Shown here piece after piece: positions 22,725-29,626 of a DNA stretch of 34,583 nucleotides. This stretch comes from a virus. Every line of letters begins with the position of its first letter. The first letter of the stretch is position 1. Location of the stretch: the IMG/VR virus record IMGVR_UViG_3300042317_001222, positions 1 through 34,583 of that record; one strand, given 5' to 3'. A program made the translations under genes and the position numbers. Below the pieces are notes generated by a model, which was not told the origin of the DNA, did not search any database, and saw nothing but the letters and a program-made list of their open reading frames with translations.

Positions 22725-23714
22725 ATGATAAAAAAAATACTTATTTCAACATTACTATTTTTATTTTTTATTCAAACAAACTTAGCCAACGCAGTATGGA
22801 AGGGAACTCCAAATTTAGAAAATAAGCGAGTTGTACCCATATTTGATCATCCAACCTTTGAATGGTGTAGCAGTGCTTTTTTATATTCACCACGCATAGT
22901 TTTTACCGCAGCACATGTTTTATTTAACTTAGATGATAGGCAGGAAAAGCACATTACTCCAATCTCAAATGCATGGGTTGGATTTCCCAATTCAATAGTA
23001 TCTCGCAATTCTAAAAGAATTAAATCGCAAAAAATACTTATCGCTCCTGAATATAAAAGTCGTGACTTTTGGCTGGGAGGAAACACAATTACAAGAGAAA
23101 ATGATTTTGCAGTGGTAGTTTTGGAGTCACCACTACCTATTGATGATAAGAAAGTTGAATTACTCACTCCAGAGTTACATCAACAATATATTAATTCAGG
23201 AGAGCAGATTGATATGTCAGGATACGGGCGTCAAACACCTGAGGATATGAAAAATAATTCTCCATGCAAGGATTATTCCAGTTTTCAATCTGAGGTAATT
23301 GGTAGCGATTTTAGTACAGGTGGCCCTAAGTGGACAGCGACGTTAAACACCAGAGTTGGAATCGGCATGCCAAATCTTTGTGATAGTGATAGTGGTTCAG
23401 GGTATACAAAAATTTTTCCTGACAAATATATCTACCTAGGTGCAGCGGGTGCAGGATCCTGGGATCAGCATAATTGTGCATCATGGGAGCCTAATATCAA
23501 TAGAGAGACTACTAATGGTGCTTACCCAGTTTATTTATATAAAGACCTAATTGCAGAAGCCGAAAAATATGTTGTAGATAACCCTTATATTGCAACCAAG
23601 ACAACAAATACTGGATTTAACAACAAAACTACAATCACATGCGTAAAGGGTAAAACTATAAAAAAAATTAATAAGATAAATCCAGTATGCCCCACTGGTT
23701 TTAAAAAGAAATAA
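22725..23714 (+). CDS. Secreted trypsin-like (S1) serine protease
   Basis: 329 residues. The signal peptide is plain: K-K, a hydrophobic core LISTLLFLFFIQTNL and a probable cut after ANA (residue 23). Catalytic His64 is in FTAAHVLF, Asp127 in ENDFAVVVLES and Ser223 in LCDSDSGSG, a variant of G-D-S-G-G. SGYGRQ precedes a Cys-linked region. The C-terminus has a Lys-rich tail with two Cys (CVKGKTIKK, NPVCPTGFKKK). The product should leave the infected cell, or sit in its wall, and cleave surface proteins. The start codon is the leaderless ATG; the in-frame codon at 22689 lies in the promoter. Confidence 0.85.
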   Translation: MIKKILISTLLFLFFIQTNLANAVWKGTPNLENKRVVPIFDHPTFEWCSSAFLYSPRIVFTAAHVLFNLDDRQEKHITPISNAWVGFPNSIVSRNSKRIKSQKILIAPEYKSRDFWLGGNTITRENDFAVVVLESPLPIDDKKVELLTPELHQQYINSGEQIDMSGYGRQTPEDMKNNSPCKDYSSFQSEVIGSDFSTGGPKWTATLNTRVGIGMPNLCDSDSGSGYTKIFPDKYIYLGAAGAGSWDQHNCASWEPNINRETTNGAYPVYLYKDLIAEAEKYVVDNPYIATKTTNTGFNNKTTITCVKGKTIKKINKINPVCPTGFKKK

Positions 23715-23726
23715 GATTATTATTCA

Positions 23727-23750
23727 TGCAAATATTTGCAATGCTATAAT
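23727..23750 (+). promoter_or_regulatory. Palindromic operator inside an extended -10 promoter
   Basis: The perfect 14-bp palindrome TGCAAATATTTGCA (23727-23740) fills the spacer in front of TGCTATAAT (-10 at 23745-23750). A dimeric regulator bound there would block polymerase. Confidence 0.5.
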
Positions 23751-23757
23751 AGTTATA

Positions 23758-23790
23758 TCCCCTTAAGCAGGGGGACGAAAGACAATTGTC
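23758..23790 (+). promoter_or_regulatory. Leader hairpins of the holin-like gene
   Basis: TCCCC (23758-23762) pairs with GGGGA (23771-23775) around TTAAGCAG, and GACAATTGTC (23781-23790) is a perfect palindrome. Both lie in the transcribed leader before AAGGAG and ATG 23807 and could delay translation. Confidence 0.4.
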
Positions 23791-23806
23791 AAAAAAAAGG
23801 AGAAAC

Positions 23807-24079
23807 ATGTCAAACATTGACACAGTACAATTAAAGGCTATGCTAGCATCTTATGGTCGTTCAGTATTAGGTGCAGGACTTGCTCTATATATGTCTGGAG
23901 TTACAGATCCAAAAGATCTGTGGGCTGCACTAGTTGCTGCAATTGCGCCTGTTGCATTGAGAGCAATTAATCCAGGAGATCAGGCTTTTGGCATCTTGCC
24001 AACAGTTGATTCCGTAGATAAGGCTTTAAAGGCTGCTAAGGCGCCTGTAAAGAAAAAGGCTGCAACAAAGAAAAAGTAA
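23807..24079 (+). CDS. Holin-like small membrane protein
   Basis: 90 residues. Two hydrophobic segments, about 11-31 (YGRSVLGAGLALYMSGV) and 36-53 (DLWAALVAAIAPVALRAI), are followed by NPGDQAFG and a very Lys/Ala-rich tail (KKKAATKKK). This layout is frequent among actinophage holins. I start at ATG 23807 (AAGGAG upstream) rather than the TTG at 23786 inside the leader palindrome. Own promoter and terminator. It is 23 kb from the CHAP lysin, so it could instead be a different membrane or head protein. Confidence 0.55.
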   Translation: MSNIDTVQLKAMLASYGRSVLGAGLALYMSGVTDPKDLWAALVAAIAPVALRAINPGDQAFGILPTVDSVDKALKAAKAPVKKKAATKKK

Positions 24080-24093
24080 TAATAAATTAAAAT

Positions 24094-24123
24094 GGGCCAT
24101 GCAGAAATGTGTGGCCTTTTTTA
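24094..24123. terminator. Rho-independent terminator, possibly bidirectional
   Basis: GGCCATGC (24095-24102) pairs with GTGTGGCC (24109-24116), with two G-T pairs, followed by TTTTTT. It separates the convergent genes ending at 24079 and 24121; A-rich sequence on the other side would supply some U residues for the minus transcript. Confidence 0.8.
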
Positions 24124-24894
24124 TTTAAAGTTTTTAGAGTTCCAAACAAATTTTTTATAATAATCATACAAAAATGAATCACGTTTAGAAATTTGCTTGT
24201 TGTATTCTTTAATCATTGCTTTATCTACTTTATTTTGCCAATTATCTCTTTTAAACGGTATAACTTGAAAGATAGGGGTACCTTTTTTAATTATGCCCTC
24301 CCAATCCTTTTTTAATAAAAATGGGTGACTGCCAGCATCGCCCCAGCCATCAGTATCTATTATGCCACCCAAAGTATAAAATGGTAAATCAATACGATTA
24401 ATTGGATGACAAAATATAGCGCTATACCCCTTTGGAGTTCTTACGTTCCAGGATGGAAACCAGTTAAATTCAAGTGGATCATAACCTTCTAAATCATTCC
24501 AAGCACAAGATTCGTCTACCTGTTGTTCTGAATTTTGTTTTCTTGATAAAACTGCAGCGGGAACTCCAAATTTAGTTCTATCGGAAGATATATTTCTATC
24601 TCCAAAGGCAGAGTTAATTTGAACAGAGCCATCACTATTTCTATTAACCTGAATGTCACAATTTAACACAAACATATATCCTGCAGTAAATGCATCTAAT
24701 ACTGGCAAACAAGACTTAACTGTTTGATTCCTTATATTATTTTTTAAACTAAATTTTTTATCTTTATTGACATATTTTGGAATATTTTTATACCAATCTG
24801 GAATATATTTAGAGGCTGGAATGGGAGGATCCGTTAAGTCTGCACAATCTTCATTTACAGGATAAAATAAAATATCTTTATATTTTTTAATCAT
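24121..24894 (-). CDS. DUF6065-like protein, paralogue 3
   Basis: 257 residues. Shares with 4242-5692: PPIPASKYIPDWYKNIPK, VKSCLPVLDAFTAGYMFVLN, FPSWNVRTPKGYSAIFCHP, NRIDLPFYTLGGIIDTDGW and IIKKGTPIFQVIPFKRDNW. I start at ATG 24894, whose N-terminus lines up with the paralogues; the in-frame TTG at 24924 adds 10 residues. It follows the oxygenase stop by 10 nt without a clear ribosome site, so translation probably continues from upstream. The pairing of this family with a 2OG oxygenase occurs at both loci, here and at 2974-7170. Confidence 0.7.
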   Translation of the reverse strand: MIKKYKDILFYPVNEDCADLTDPPIPASKYIPDWYKNIPKYVNKDKKFSLKNNIRNQTVKSCLPVLDAFTAGYMFVLNCDIQVNRNSDGSVQINSAFGDRNISSDRTKFGVPAAVLSRKQNSEQQVDESCAWNDLEGYDPLEFNWFPSWNVRTPKGYSAIFCHPINRIDLPFYTLGGIIDTDGWGDAGSHPFLLKKDWEGIIKKGTPIFQVIPFKRDNWQNKVDKAMIKEYNKQISKRDSFLYDYYKKFVWNSKNFK

Positions 24895-24904
24895 ATAATT
24901 AAAA

Positions 24905-25564
24905 TTATTCTTTATAGTTTTCAATTTTTAAAAAAATTGACATGGCATATCTACCATCTCCAATTGCTGGAAAGATTCCGTGTCTATTAAAAAAATTTCC
25001 AGGAAAAGACACAAACATTCCTTTTTCTGGCTTAATCATTAGATCATGTTCTGGAAAATATAACTCTCCTCCAGAATAATTATCATTTAAATAAATAAGG
25101 TTAGACAGCGTACCAGACCACATATACATTACATTTTGATAATCGCCAAAATTATCACAATGAATATCAGTAACAAAATTTTCATGTCTTTTTAAAATAT
25201 AAAATCTTTCATTGTGTGGTATATTCATAGAAACATCTTCTATTAATTTAAATCCAAATAAATCTTGTGCTTTATTTTTCATTTTTTCTAGAGTCTTATT
25301 TGCTAAATAATTTGCTTTTTTTAATTCTTCATCTGATAAAAATTCTTTTTTCTCAAAAATAAATTTTAAAAAATCCACATCTTCATTTGATATAAAATTT
25401 TTTATTATTTTTATAGTGTCCTTGCTATTGCCAATTTGTTCAGTAATTGGATCAATTTTAACATTCATATCTTTTTTTATATTTTCATACATTGAAAAAC
25501 TTGGAAAAAGTTTTGCTGGATCTCTTTCTTTTTTGTCTAAAATTTCAAAATAATGATTATTCAT
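24905..25564 (-). CDS. 2OG-Fe(II) oxygenase, prolyl-hydroxylase-like
   Basis: 219 residues. His135 and Asp137 (TDIHCDNFG), His195 (NRHGIFP), Arg205 (DGRYAMS); YSGGELYFPEHD and GMFVSFPGN are core strands. It has a longer N-terminal arm than most paralogues. The KDTIKIIKNFISNED segment is nearly shared with 26077-26739, so these two are close relatives. The ATG overlaps the thioredoxin stop (ATGA). Confidence 0.85.
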   Translation of the reverse strand: MNNHYFEILDKKERDPAKLFPSFSMYENIKKDMNVKIDPITEQIGNSKDTIKIIKNFISNEDVDFLKFIFEKKEFLSDEELKKANYLANKTLEKMKNKAQDLFGFKLIEDVSMNIPHNERFYILKRHENFVTDIHCDNFGDYQNVMYMWSGTLSNLIYLNDNYSGGELYFPEHDLMIKPEKGMFVSFPGNFFNRHGIFPAIGDGRYAMSIFLKIENYKE

Positions 25565-25812
25565 AGGTTAAACATCCCTTGCAATAAAAAATTAGTAGCA
25601 ACCCCAACATGCCTATCATATTGTTTTCCATCTTTATAAGAAATAAAAGTAGGAACCCCTAAAATATTATACTCTTTTGCTTTATCTGGAAATAAATCAA
25701 CATCAATTTGCTCATATTCAATTTTTGTAGAATTAATAAATTTATCTACTACTGGTTGACTTTTTTTACAAGGAGCACACCAATTTGCGGTAAAGTGTAT
25801 TAGTTTATTCAT
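25561..25812 (-). CDS. Thioredoxin
   Basis: 83 residues, complete minimal fold. HFTANWCAPCKKSQPV has the W-C-x-P-C active site; YEQIDVDLFPDKAKEYNI and the cis-Pro loop GVPTFISYKDG follow. The C-terminal helix is short. It could reduce a phage or host enzyme (ribonucleotide reductase, polymerase partner) or keep the iron of the adjacent 2OG oxygenase reduced. Overlaps both the upstream 50-residue gene and the downstream oxygenase, with AAGGGA 3-4 nt before the ATG. Confidence 0.9.
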   Translation of the reverse strand: MNKLIHFTANWCAPCKKSQPVVDKFINSTKIEYEQIDVDLFPDKAKEYNILGVPTFISYKDGKQYDRHVGVATNFLLQGMFNL

Positions 25813-25957
25813 GTCCCTTTTTACCTTTATACTCTCCGTATTTTCCTAAAACTTCTCGTACTCTTCCATCTGTACCAAGCCTAACAACCATTCCATTTTT
25901 TATTTGAATAGGATTAAACCCATCGTGTCTTTTATAACTTCCAGATGATTTTTTCAT
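25805..25957 (-). CDS. Small basic protein, unknown
   Basis: 50 residues, beta-rich and basic: GMVVRLGTDGRVREVLGKYG after a Lys/Ser/His start. It starts with a shared base after the upstream stop (TAATG) and ends over the thioredoxin start by 8 nt, so its place in the operon is firm. It resembles a short SH3-like or OB-like strand pair, but I name no family. Confidence 0.7.
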   Translation of the reverse strand: MKKSSGSYKRHDGFNPIQIKNGMVVRLGTDGRVREVLGKYGEYKGKKGHE

Positions 25958-26052
25958 TATCTTAATAGTGCATAAACTGCTGAAATAGTGCTAAAGGCAA
26001 CTATAAGCAACAATAACGCTGCAATACTTTTGTTTGCTTTTTTATTATTCAT
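25957..26052 (-). CDS. 31-residue single-span membrane peptide
   Basis: Positive start (MNNKKANKS) then IAALLLLIVAFSTISAVYALL, one membrane helix with a terminal Arg. AAGGAG lies 5 nt upstream, TATAAT at 26071-26076. It overlaps the next gene by one base. It heads the thioredoxin/oxygenase operon and might anchor it at the membrane or act as an antiholin-like peptide. Confidence 0.7.
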   Translation of the reverse strand: MNNKKANKSIAALLLLIVAFSTISAVYALLR

Positions 26053-26070
26053 GCTTTCTCCTTTCTTAAT

Positions 26071-26076
26071 ATTATA
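26071..26076 (-). promoter_or_regulatory. -10 box of the thioredoxin operon
   Basis: Minus-strand TATAAT directly abuts the stop of the oxygenase gene at 26077, followed by a leader with AAGGAG before ATG 26052. No clear -35. Confidence 0.5.
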
Positions 26077-26739
26077 CTATATTAGTTCGTTTTTAAAATC
26101 AGCAAATCTTGTCCACAAAGAAATGGTAAATCTAGTAGCGTTCGTAGTCTCCGTTACCCCATGCAAAAAATGAAGGTTGCCAGGAAAGCATACAAATAGG
26201 CCAGGCTCTGGAACTATTTCAATTTTATGCTCTGGAAAATACAAAACTCCGCCCTCATAATCTTTATTTAAATAACAAATTATCGATAAGTGACCACTCC
26301 ATAAAAATGGCCAATCTTTTTGTTGTTGCTCAAACAGGTTATCTTGATCATAAACTTCTTCTTGATAATAATCAATAATGTCTGTATGTGGATCTAAATG
26401 AGATCCCTCTGGATGAATAAATAAATCTAAGGGCCTATTTTTTTCTAATTTTAATCCATACAACTCTTCAGCCTTACTTCTTAGTTTTATTTCATATCCA
26501 GCAAATATTTTTTTAGTTTCTTCATCATGAACATCATCAACTGTAGCAGTAAAATGATGAGTTCTATTTTTTTCTATTCCAGAAATTAATTTGCCAAATT
26601 TTAAAAATTTATCAATGTCTTCTTGTGGTACAAAATTTTTAATAATTTTTATAGTATCCTTGTTAGTTCCTATAATTTTACTAATATTGTCCATTTGTTT
26701 TGGTGGAAGATTTATATTTATATAGTCTGATGTGTTCAT
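26077..26739 (-). CDS. 2OG-Fe(II) oxygenase, prolyl-hydroxylase-like
   Basis: 220 residues: His118 and Asp120 (DPHTDIID), His193 (FLHGVTE), Arg203 (ATRFTIS). YEGGVLYFPEH and GLFVCFPGN are core strands. I start at ATG 26739; the in-frame ATG at 26757 would translate the -10 TATAAT as Y-N. Leaderless and divergent from the methyltransferase at 26779. Confidence 0.85.
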   Translation of the reverse strand: MNTSDYININLPPKQMDNISKIIGTNKDTIKIIKNFVPQEDIDKFLKFGKLISGIEKNRTHHFTATVDDVHDEETKKIFAGYEIKLRSKAEELYGLKLEKNRPLDLFIHPEGSHLDPHTDIIDYYQEEVYDQDNLFEQQQKDWPFLWSGHLSIICYLNKDYEGGVLYFPEHKIEIVPEPGLFVCFPGNLHFLHGVTETTNATRFTISLWTRFADFKNELI

Positions 26740-26745
26740 AAAACC

Positions 26746-26772
26746 ATTATACAGCATTAGCCGTGATATAAT
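26746..26772. promoter_or_regulatory. Divergent leaderless promoters
   Basis: Minus TATAAT (26746-26751) is 6 nt before ATG 26739. Plus TGATATAAT (26764-26772) is 6 nt before ATG 26779. Together they control an oxygenase/methyltransferase pair from a 39-bp gap. Confidence 0.7.
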
Positions 26773-26778
26773 ATTTTT

Positions 26779-27384
26779 ATGCCAGATTTAATACCACAAG
26801 ATCAAATAAAAAATGCAACTCTATTTAGCAGTAGGTATGATTTTATTAAAACCCTGCCAAAAGAAATATCATATTTAGAGGCTGGAGTTCTTGCTGGAGA
26901 TTTTTCATTAAAAGTTATTGAAACTATTAATCCCAAAATATCTTATTTGGTAGAGCCCTTCTTTGAAATTGATTGGCATGCCCCAGAATATGGTGGCCCA
27001 AGATGGGGAAAAGCAGAAGACCATTACAGTTTTATTTTAAATAGATTTAAAAATATAAAAAATGTAAAAATTTATAAAGGAACTTTTGAGGATTTTTTTA
27101 AAGAAAATAAACAAGATAAAATAGATTTTATATATATGGATTACAATACAGATTATTTTTCTGTTGAGAAACAATTATTAATGGGAGCAGAAATATTATC
27201 CGATGATGGAGTTTTAGGTTTTAATGATTATAATATTTATTTTAATAATACCGTAACTGGAGAAAAAATGGGAGTTGTTCCAGCAATAAATGATTTTCTT
27301 CGTAATAATTCAAATTGGTATGTTTATGCTTTTGCATTAAATGATAACTTAACCTCTGATATATATTTAAAAAAATTACAATAA
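26779..27384 (+). CDS. Class I SAM methyltransferase (Methyltransf_24-like), copy 2
   Basis: 201 residues, paralogue of 20277-20966: both begin with a Met-Pro start, IP/IS-Q-D-Q motif and LPKEISYLEAGVLAGDFSLK (motif I). YLVEPFFEIDWHAPEYGG is motif II, KIYKGTFEDFF next, and KIDFIYMDYNTDY carries the strand-4 Asp. GVLGFNDYNIYFN matches the paralogue. Leaderless. Overlaps the end of the convergent small gene at 27376. Confidence 0.8.
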   Translation: MPDLIPQDQIKNATLFSSRYDFIKTLPKEISYLEAGVLAGDFSLKVIETINPKISYLVEPFFEIDWHAPEYGGPRWGKAEDHYSFILNRFKNIKNVKIYKGTFEDFFKENKQDKIDFIYMDYNTDYFSVEKQLLMGAEILSDDGVLGFNDYNIYFNNTVTGEKMGVVPAINDFLRNNSNWYVYAFALNDNLTSDIYLKKLQ

Positions 27385-27531
27385 TCCTTTTGTTTCGCTA
27401 ATAATCCTATCTGCTATAAGTTCATAATCAATTTCTAAAATAGAACTATTAGGATCTATTATATGAACTTTTATTTTTCCTACCTCTTCAAATAAAATGT
27501 TGGTAATTTTTTCATGCAATTCTGAGCCCAT
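27376..27531 (-). CDS. Small acidic protein, unknown
   Basis: 51 residues: MGSELHEKITNILFEEVGKI followed by a strand and an acidic helix (ILEIDYELIADRIISET). Starts 2 nt after the upstream stop and ends over the last 9 nt of the methyltransferase. Last member of the 27941-27376 micro-gene operon. No family seen. Confidence 0.65.
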   Translation of the reverse strand: MGSELHEKITNILFEEVGKIKVHIIDPNSSILEIDYELIADRIISETKGLL

Positions 27532-27533
27532 AG

Positions 27534-27713
27534 TTACGACTCAGATTTTTTTTCAGCAGCCATACGCACAATAGATTCATTTATAATGGCATTATATATT
27601 TTACTCTGCGCTTTTTCAAATTTTTCTAATTGATTTTTTTTTGCTAATCTTTTTTTATTTTTTTGTGCTCTTTTTCTTTTATTCTTAGAAATTAAATTAT
27701 TATTTTTTTTCAT
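27534..27713 (-). CDS. Small basic helical protein, unknown
   Basis: 59 residues, strongly basic first half (NKRKRAQKNKKRLAKK) and an amphipathic second half (FEKAQSKIYNAIINESIVRM). GGAG lies 6 nt before the ATG; it overlaps the zinc-finger stop (ATGA). Suits an RNA- or DNA-binding or packaging accessory peptide. Confidence 0.65.
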   Translation of the reverse strand: MKKNNNLISKNKRKRAQKNKKRLAKKNQLEKFEKAQSKIYNAIINESIVRMAAEKKSES

Positions 27714-27820
27714 TTATGCTCCGCTTTATAATGTCTTGAAAGAGTAGCGCTAGCAAAAATTCCTTGTCTAACTTCAATTTCTTTGCTGCATTTATCACAA
27801 ATAACAACCTTAGCGCTCAT
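27710..27820 (-). CDS. 36-residue C2H2-type zinc-finger peptide
   Basis: VICDKCSKEIEVRQG then SRHYKAEHK give Cys-x2-Cys-x16-His-x4-His. The spacing between the Cys pair and the His pair is longer than in a classical finger (x12), but the aromatic/Leu positions fit. It overlaps both neighbours. One-finger proteins this short are unusual in phages. Confidence 0.65.
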   Translation of the reverse strand: MSAKVVICDKCSKEIEVRQGIFASATLSRHYKAEHK

Positions 27821-27941
27821 CTTTAATTTCAAACCCTTTTTTAGAGACCCAGAATCCATCTTGATCTACTCCGTGAGTCATAACAAGAAAGCATACAATG
27901 TATCCTACAAAAAAACTAAATAGCATAAATAACGCTGTCAC
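27810..27941 (-). CDS. 43-residue membrane peptide
   Basis: GTG start at 27941 with AAGGAG 6 nt upstream; the in-frame ATG at 27926 would lack a site. One hydrophobic segment (ALFMLFSFFVGYIVCFLVM) then a polar tail ending KGFEIKDER. First gene of the micro-gene operon. Confidence 0.65.
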   Translation of the reverse strand: MTALFMLFSFFVGYIVCFLVMTHGVDQDGFWVSKKGFEIKDER

Positions 27942-27959
27942 TTTGTTCTCCTTTGTATC

Positions 27960-27968
27960 AGTATATCA
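27960..27968 (-). promoter_or_regulatory. Extended -10 of the micro-gene operon
   Basis: Minus TGATATACT; leader of about 12 nt containing AAGGAG before GTG 27941. Confidence 0.55.
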
Positions 27969-27990
27969 AAATTTCAGCGGGAAGTCAAGA

Positions 27991-27996
27991 TATAAT
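27991..27996 (+). promoter_or_regulatory. -10, leaderless promoter of the GIY-YIG-like gene
   Basis: TATAAT with 6 nt to ATG 28003. Divergent from the promoter at 27960-27968. Confidence 0.55.
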
Positions 27997-28002
27997 ATTC
28001 AC

Positions 28003-28335
28003 ATGGAAAGAACTTTATTATATTTAATATACTCTCCAGCCCTGAGAGCATTTAAGGTTGGTATTTCAAACCTATCTAATAGCAGATATGCTCAACATAG
28101 AGTAAAGGGTTGGATGATCATTAAATATTGGTATTTTTATAATAGAGATACAGCAAGGCGTGTTGAGCAAGAGGTTTTAAGGGTTCTTCGTAATCAATTT
28201 CCTGGGCAATATTTAAATAAAGAAGACATGCCACAGGATGGCTACACTGAGGCTTTTGATACTAGGAAAATATCATCTAAAAAAGTTATTAAAATTATTA
28301 ACAACGTTATAAAAGAAACTAGCCAACTTGATTAA
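28003..28335 (+). CDS. GIY-YIG / Mug113-like small nuclease-fold protein
   Basis: 110 residues from the leaderless ATG 28003; the in-frame codon at 27898 lies inside the divergent gene and before the promoter. LLYLIYSPALRAFKVGISNL corresponds to the two motif strands (Y-L-I ... K-V-G-I-S), RYAQHRVKGW supplies the catalytic-type Arg, and RRVEQEVLRVLR the metal-binding Glu. This is the T5orf172/Mug113 branch of GIY-YIG. It may be a homing-type or repair nuclease. Its end overlaps the tail-fibre end by 17 nt. Confidence 0.65.
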   Translation: MERTLLYLIYSPALRAFKVGISNLSNSRYAQHRVKGWMIIKYWYFYNRDTARRVEQEVLRVLRNQFPGQYLNKEDMPQDGYTEAFDTRKISSKKVIKIINNVIKETSQLD

Positions 28336-29125
28336 CAGTTAGGATGATAGATGGTATTGCGGGATGAACATTCCCATTAATTGTAACTTCTGGATCATAC
28401 TGTACAGAAGTATTTGTGCTAGAAGATGACCAGATAAGTTCGTAATAATCATCTGCTGCAGCATCTACAAAAAAGTTCCATGCAGCAACAAGATAGTGAT
28501 TGTTAGAATTAAGATTAACTTTTGTATTTGTGTTGGTTACTGGACTACCATTTTTGCTTAGCCATATGTTGACATTTCCAGTGTTGTTGGTTTGATATAG
28601 TTGAGCAGAAAAGGCAATGTTATACTTGCCAGCACTTAAAATTTTAATCCGACTGTTATTTTGAAGCAACACGCCAGTTTGCCAATCAGTGTTATTGTAA
28701 GTAAATGCTTGAATAGTATCAGCGGATGTTTGTGGACCTTGATCTGCAGTGCTGTAATAAGATGCAGAAGCACCAAATCCTCCAGCAGTTCCTGGTTCTC
28801 CTTGAGGTCCCTGCGCTCCATCTGCGCCGTCTGCACCATCTGCTCCGTCAGCACCTTTTGCTGCAAGTAAATCCCAATATCCTTCTACTCCACCAGGTAC
28901 ATAGCCAGCAGATGTATAAACATTTCTATACCAAAGTTGTCCGTTGTATGTAACAACATCTCCAGTTGTATATATTAATCCGCCGTTATATTCGCCAAGA
29001 TAGTTCCATAATGCATCTGCACCATCTGCTCCATTTGAGCCATCAGCACCTGCTGGGCCTGGATCTCCTTGTGGTCCTGGTAATCCAGAACCGTCACCAG
29101 TTGTAGGCTGTGTAAATCTTGCCAT
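28319..29125 (-). CDS. Collagen-like tail fibre / receptor-binding protein
   Basis: 268 residues in four parts. (1) Residues 10-38: Gly-X-Y repeats including GLP, GPQ, GDP, GPA. (2) Residues 39-88: a chitin-binding-like module (WNYLGEYNGGLIYTTGDVV, YNGQLWYRNV, YWDLLAAKG). (3) Residues 89-115: second Gly-X-Y run, mostly GAD, with GPQ and GEP. (4) Residues 116-268: a C1q/TNF-like jelly-roll head (IKILSAGKYNIAFSAQLYQ, IWLSKNGSPV, YYELIWSSSS). Proline falls in the Y position (GLP, GDP, GEP), the site collagen prolyl hydroxylases use. Less A+T-rich codons than neighbours. TAATG overlap with the upstream gene. Confidence 0.85.
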   Translation of the reverse strand: MARFTQPTTGDGSGLPGPQGDPGPAGADGSNGADGADALWNYLGEYNGGLIYTTGDVVTYNGQLWYRNVYTSAGYVPGGVEGYWDLLAAKGADGADGADGADGAQGPQGEPGTAGGFGASASYYSTADQGPQTSADTIQAFTYNNTDWQTGVLLQNNSRIKILSAGKYNIAFSAQLYQTNNTGNVNIWLSKNGSPVTNTNTKVNLNSNNHYLVAAWNFFVDAAADDYYELIWSSSSTNTSVQYDPEVTINGNVHPAIPSIILTVNQVG

Positions 29126-29409
29126 TACGAACCAGAGTCTAGGTTAGTAGTTATAACTGCTGCTTTTAATCCAGTTGTTGAACCTATTGCATATAATGCA
29201 TCAGTACCTGGTAATTCAAAAGATACAGCGCTGTTTGGTGAAATGCGGTAGCCATAGTTAGTAGATACCACTGCATTGTTTGCACCAATATAAACGTATC
29301 CATCTGCGTTAACATTTTGAATTGTAATGTCTACCCCTGAGTGTCTGCCAAACGGGCTTAAAAGTTCGGCGGTAGAATTGCTTAAATTGACTAATTTGTG
29401 TTGGGCCAT
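29125..29409 (-). CDS. Small beta-rich virion-type protein
   Basis: 94 residues: HKLVNLSNSTAELLSPFGRH, DITIQNVNADGYVYIGANNA, YGYRISPNSAVSFELPG and a final strand. Small beta-sandwich proteins of this kind often sit next to tail-fibre genes in actinophages and may join fibre to baseplate. Leaderless promoter TGATATAAT at 29416-29424. Coupled to the fibre. Confidence 0.7.
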   Translation of the reverse strand: MAQHKLVNLSNSTAELLSPFGRHSGVDITIQNVNADGYVYIGANNAVVSTNYGYRISPNSAVSFELPGTDALYAIGSTTGLKAAVITTNLDSGS

Positions 29410-29415
29410 TAAATG

Positions 29416-29424
29416 ATTATATCA
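29416..29424 (-). promoter_or_regulatory. Extended -10, leaderless promoter of the fibre operon
   Basis: Minus TGATATAAT, 6 nt to ATG 29409. Confidence 0.65.
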
Positions 29425-29478
29425 TTGTTATATTAAGTTTTAAAGTTCGGCGAAAAATAGAAAGAGTAAACTGATATA

Positions 29479-29494
29479 TGCACCTAGCGGTGCA
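29479..29494. other. Perfect 6-bp hairpin between two leftward operons
   Basis: TGCACC-TAGC-GGTGCA. It lies just after the stop of the small gene ending at 29495 and before the fibre promoter. No U-tract, so a terminator role is uncertain; it may be an RNA processing or operator site. Confidence 0.4.
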
Positions 29495-29626
29495 CTAATA
29501 GTTAGATTCTTCTACTTTAGCCAATATTCTTTTAATCATATCTTCACGATATTCTGGGGTAAGAATAAAGCCAGTATCTGTCTCAGTCATAAGAACAGAC
29601 ATTCTAACTATTTCATTAATATTCAA
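29495..29626 (-). CDS. Small protein, unknown
   Basis: 43 residues if started at TTG 29626 (MNINEIVRMSVLMTETDTGF), 35 if started at ATG 29602. Helical end YREDMIKRILAKVEESNY. The TTG start overlaps the upstream gene by 11 nt, with GGAT about 7 nt before it; the ATG has no ribosome site. No family seen. Confidence 0.5.
   Translation of the reverse strand: MNINEIVRMSVLMTETDTGFILTPEYREDMIKRILAKVEESNY

Noticed and set aside
24895-24924. TTG start of the third DUF6065-like gene
   Set aside because: ATG 24894 aligns with the N-termini of the two paralogues.
28636-28953. Frames on both strands within the fibre gene
   Set aside because: Products are repeats caused by the Gly-X-Y codons read in other frames.
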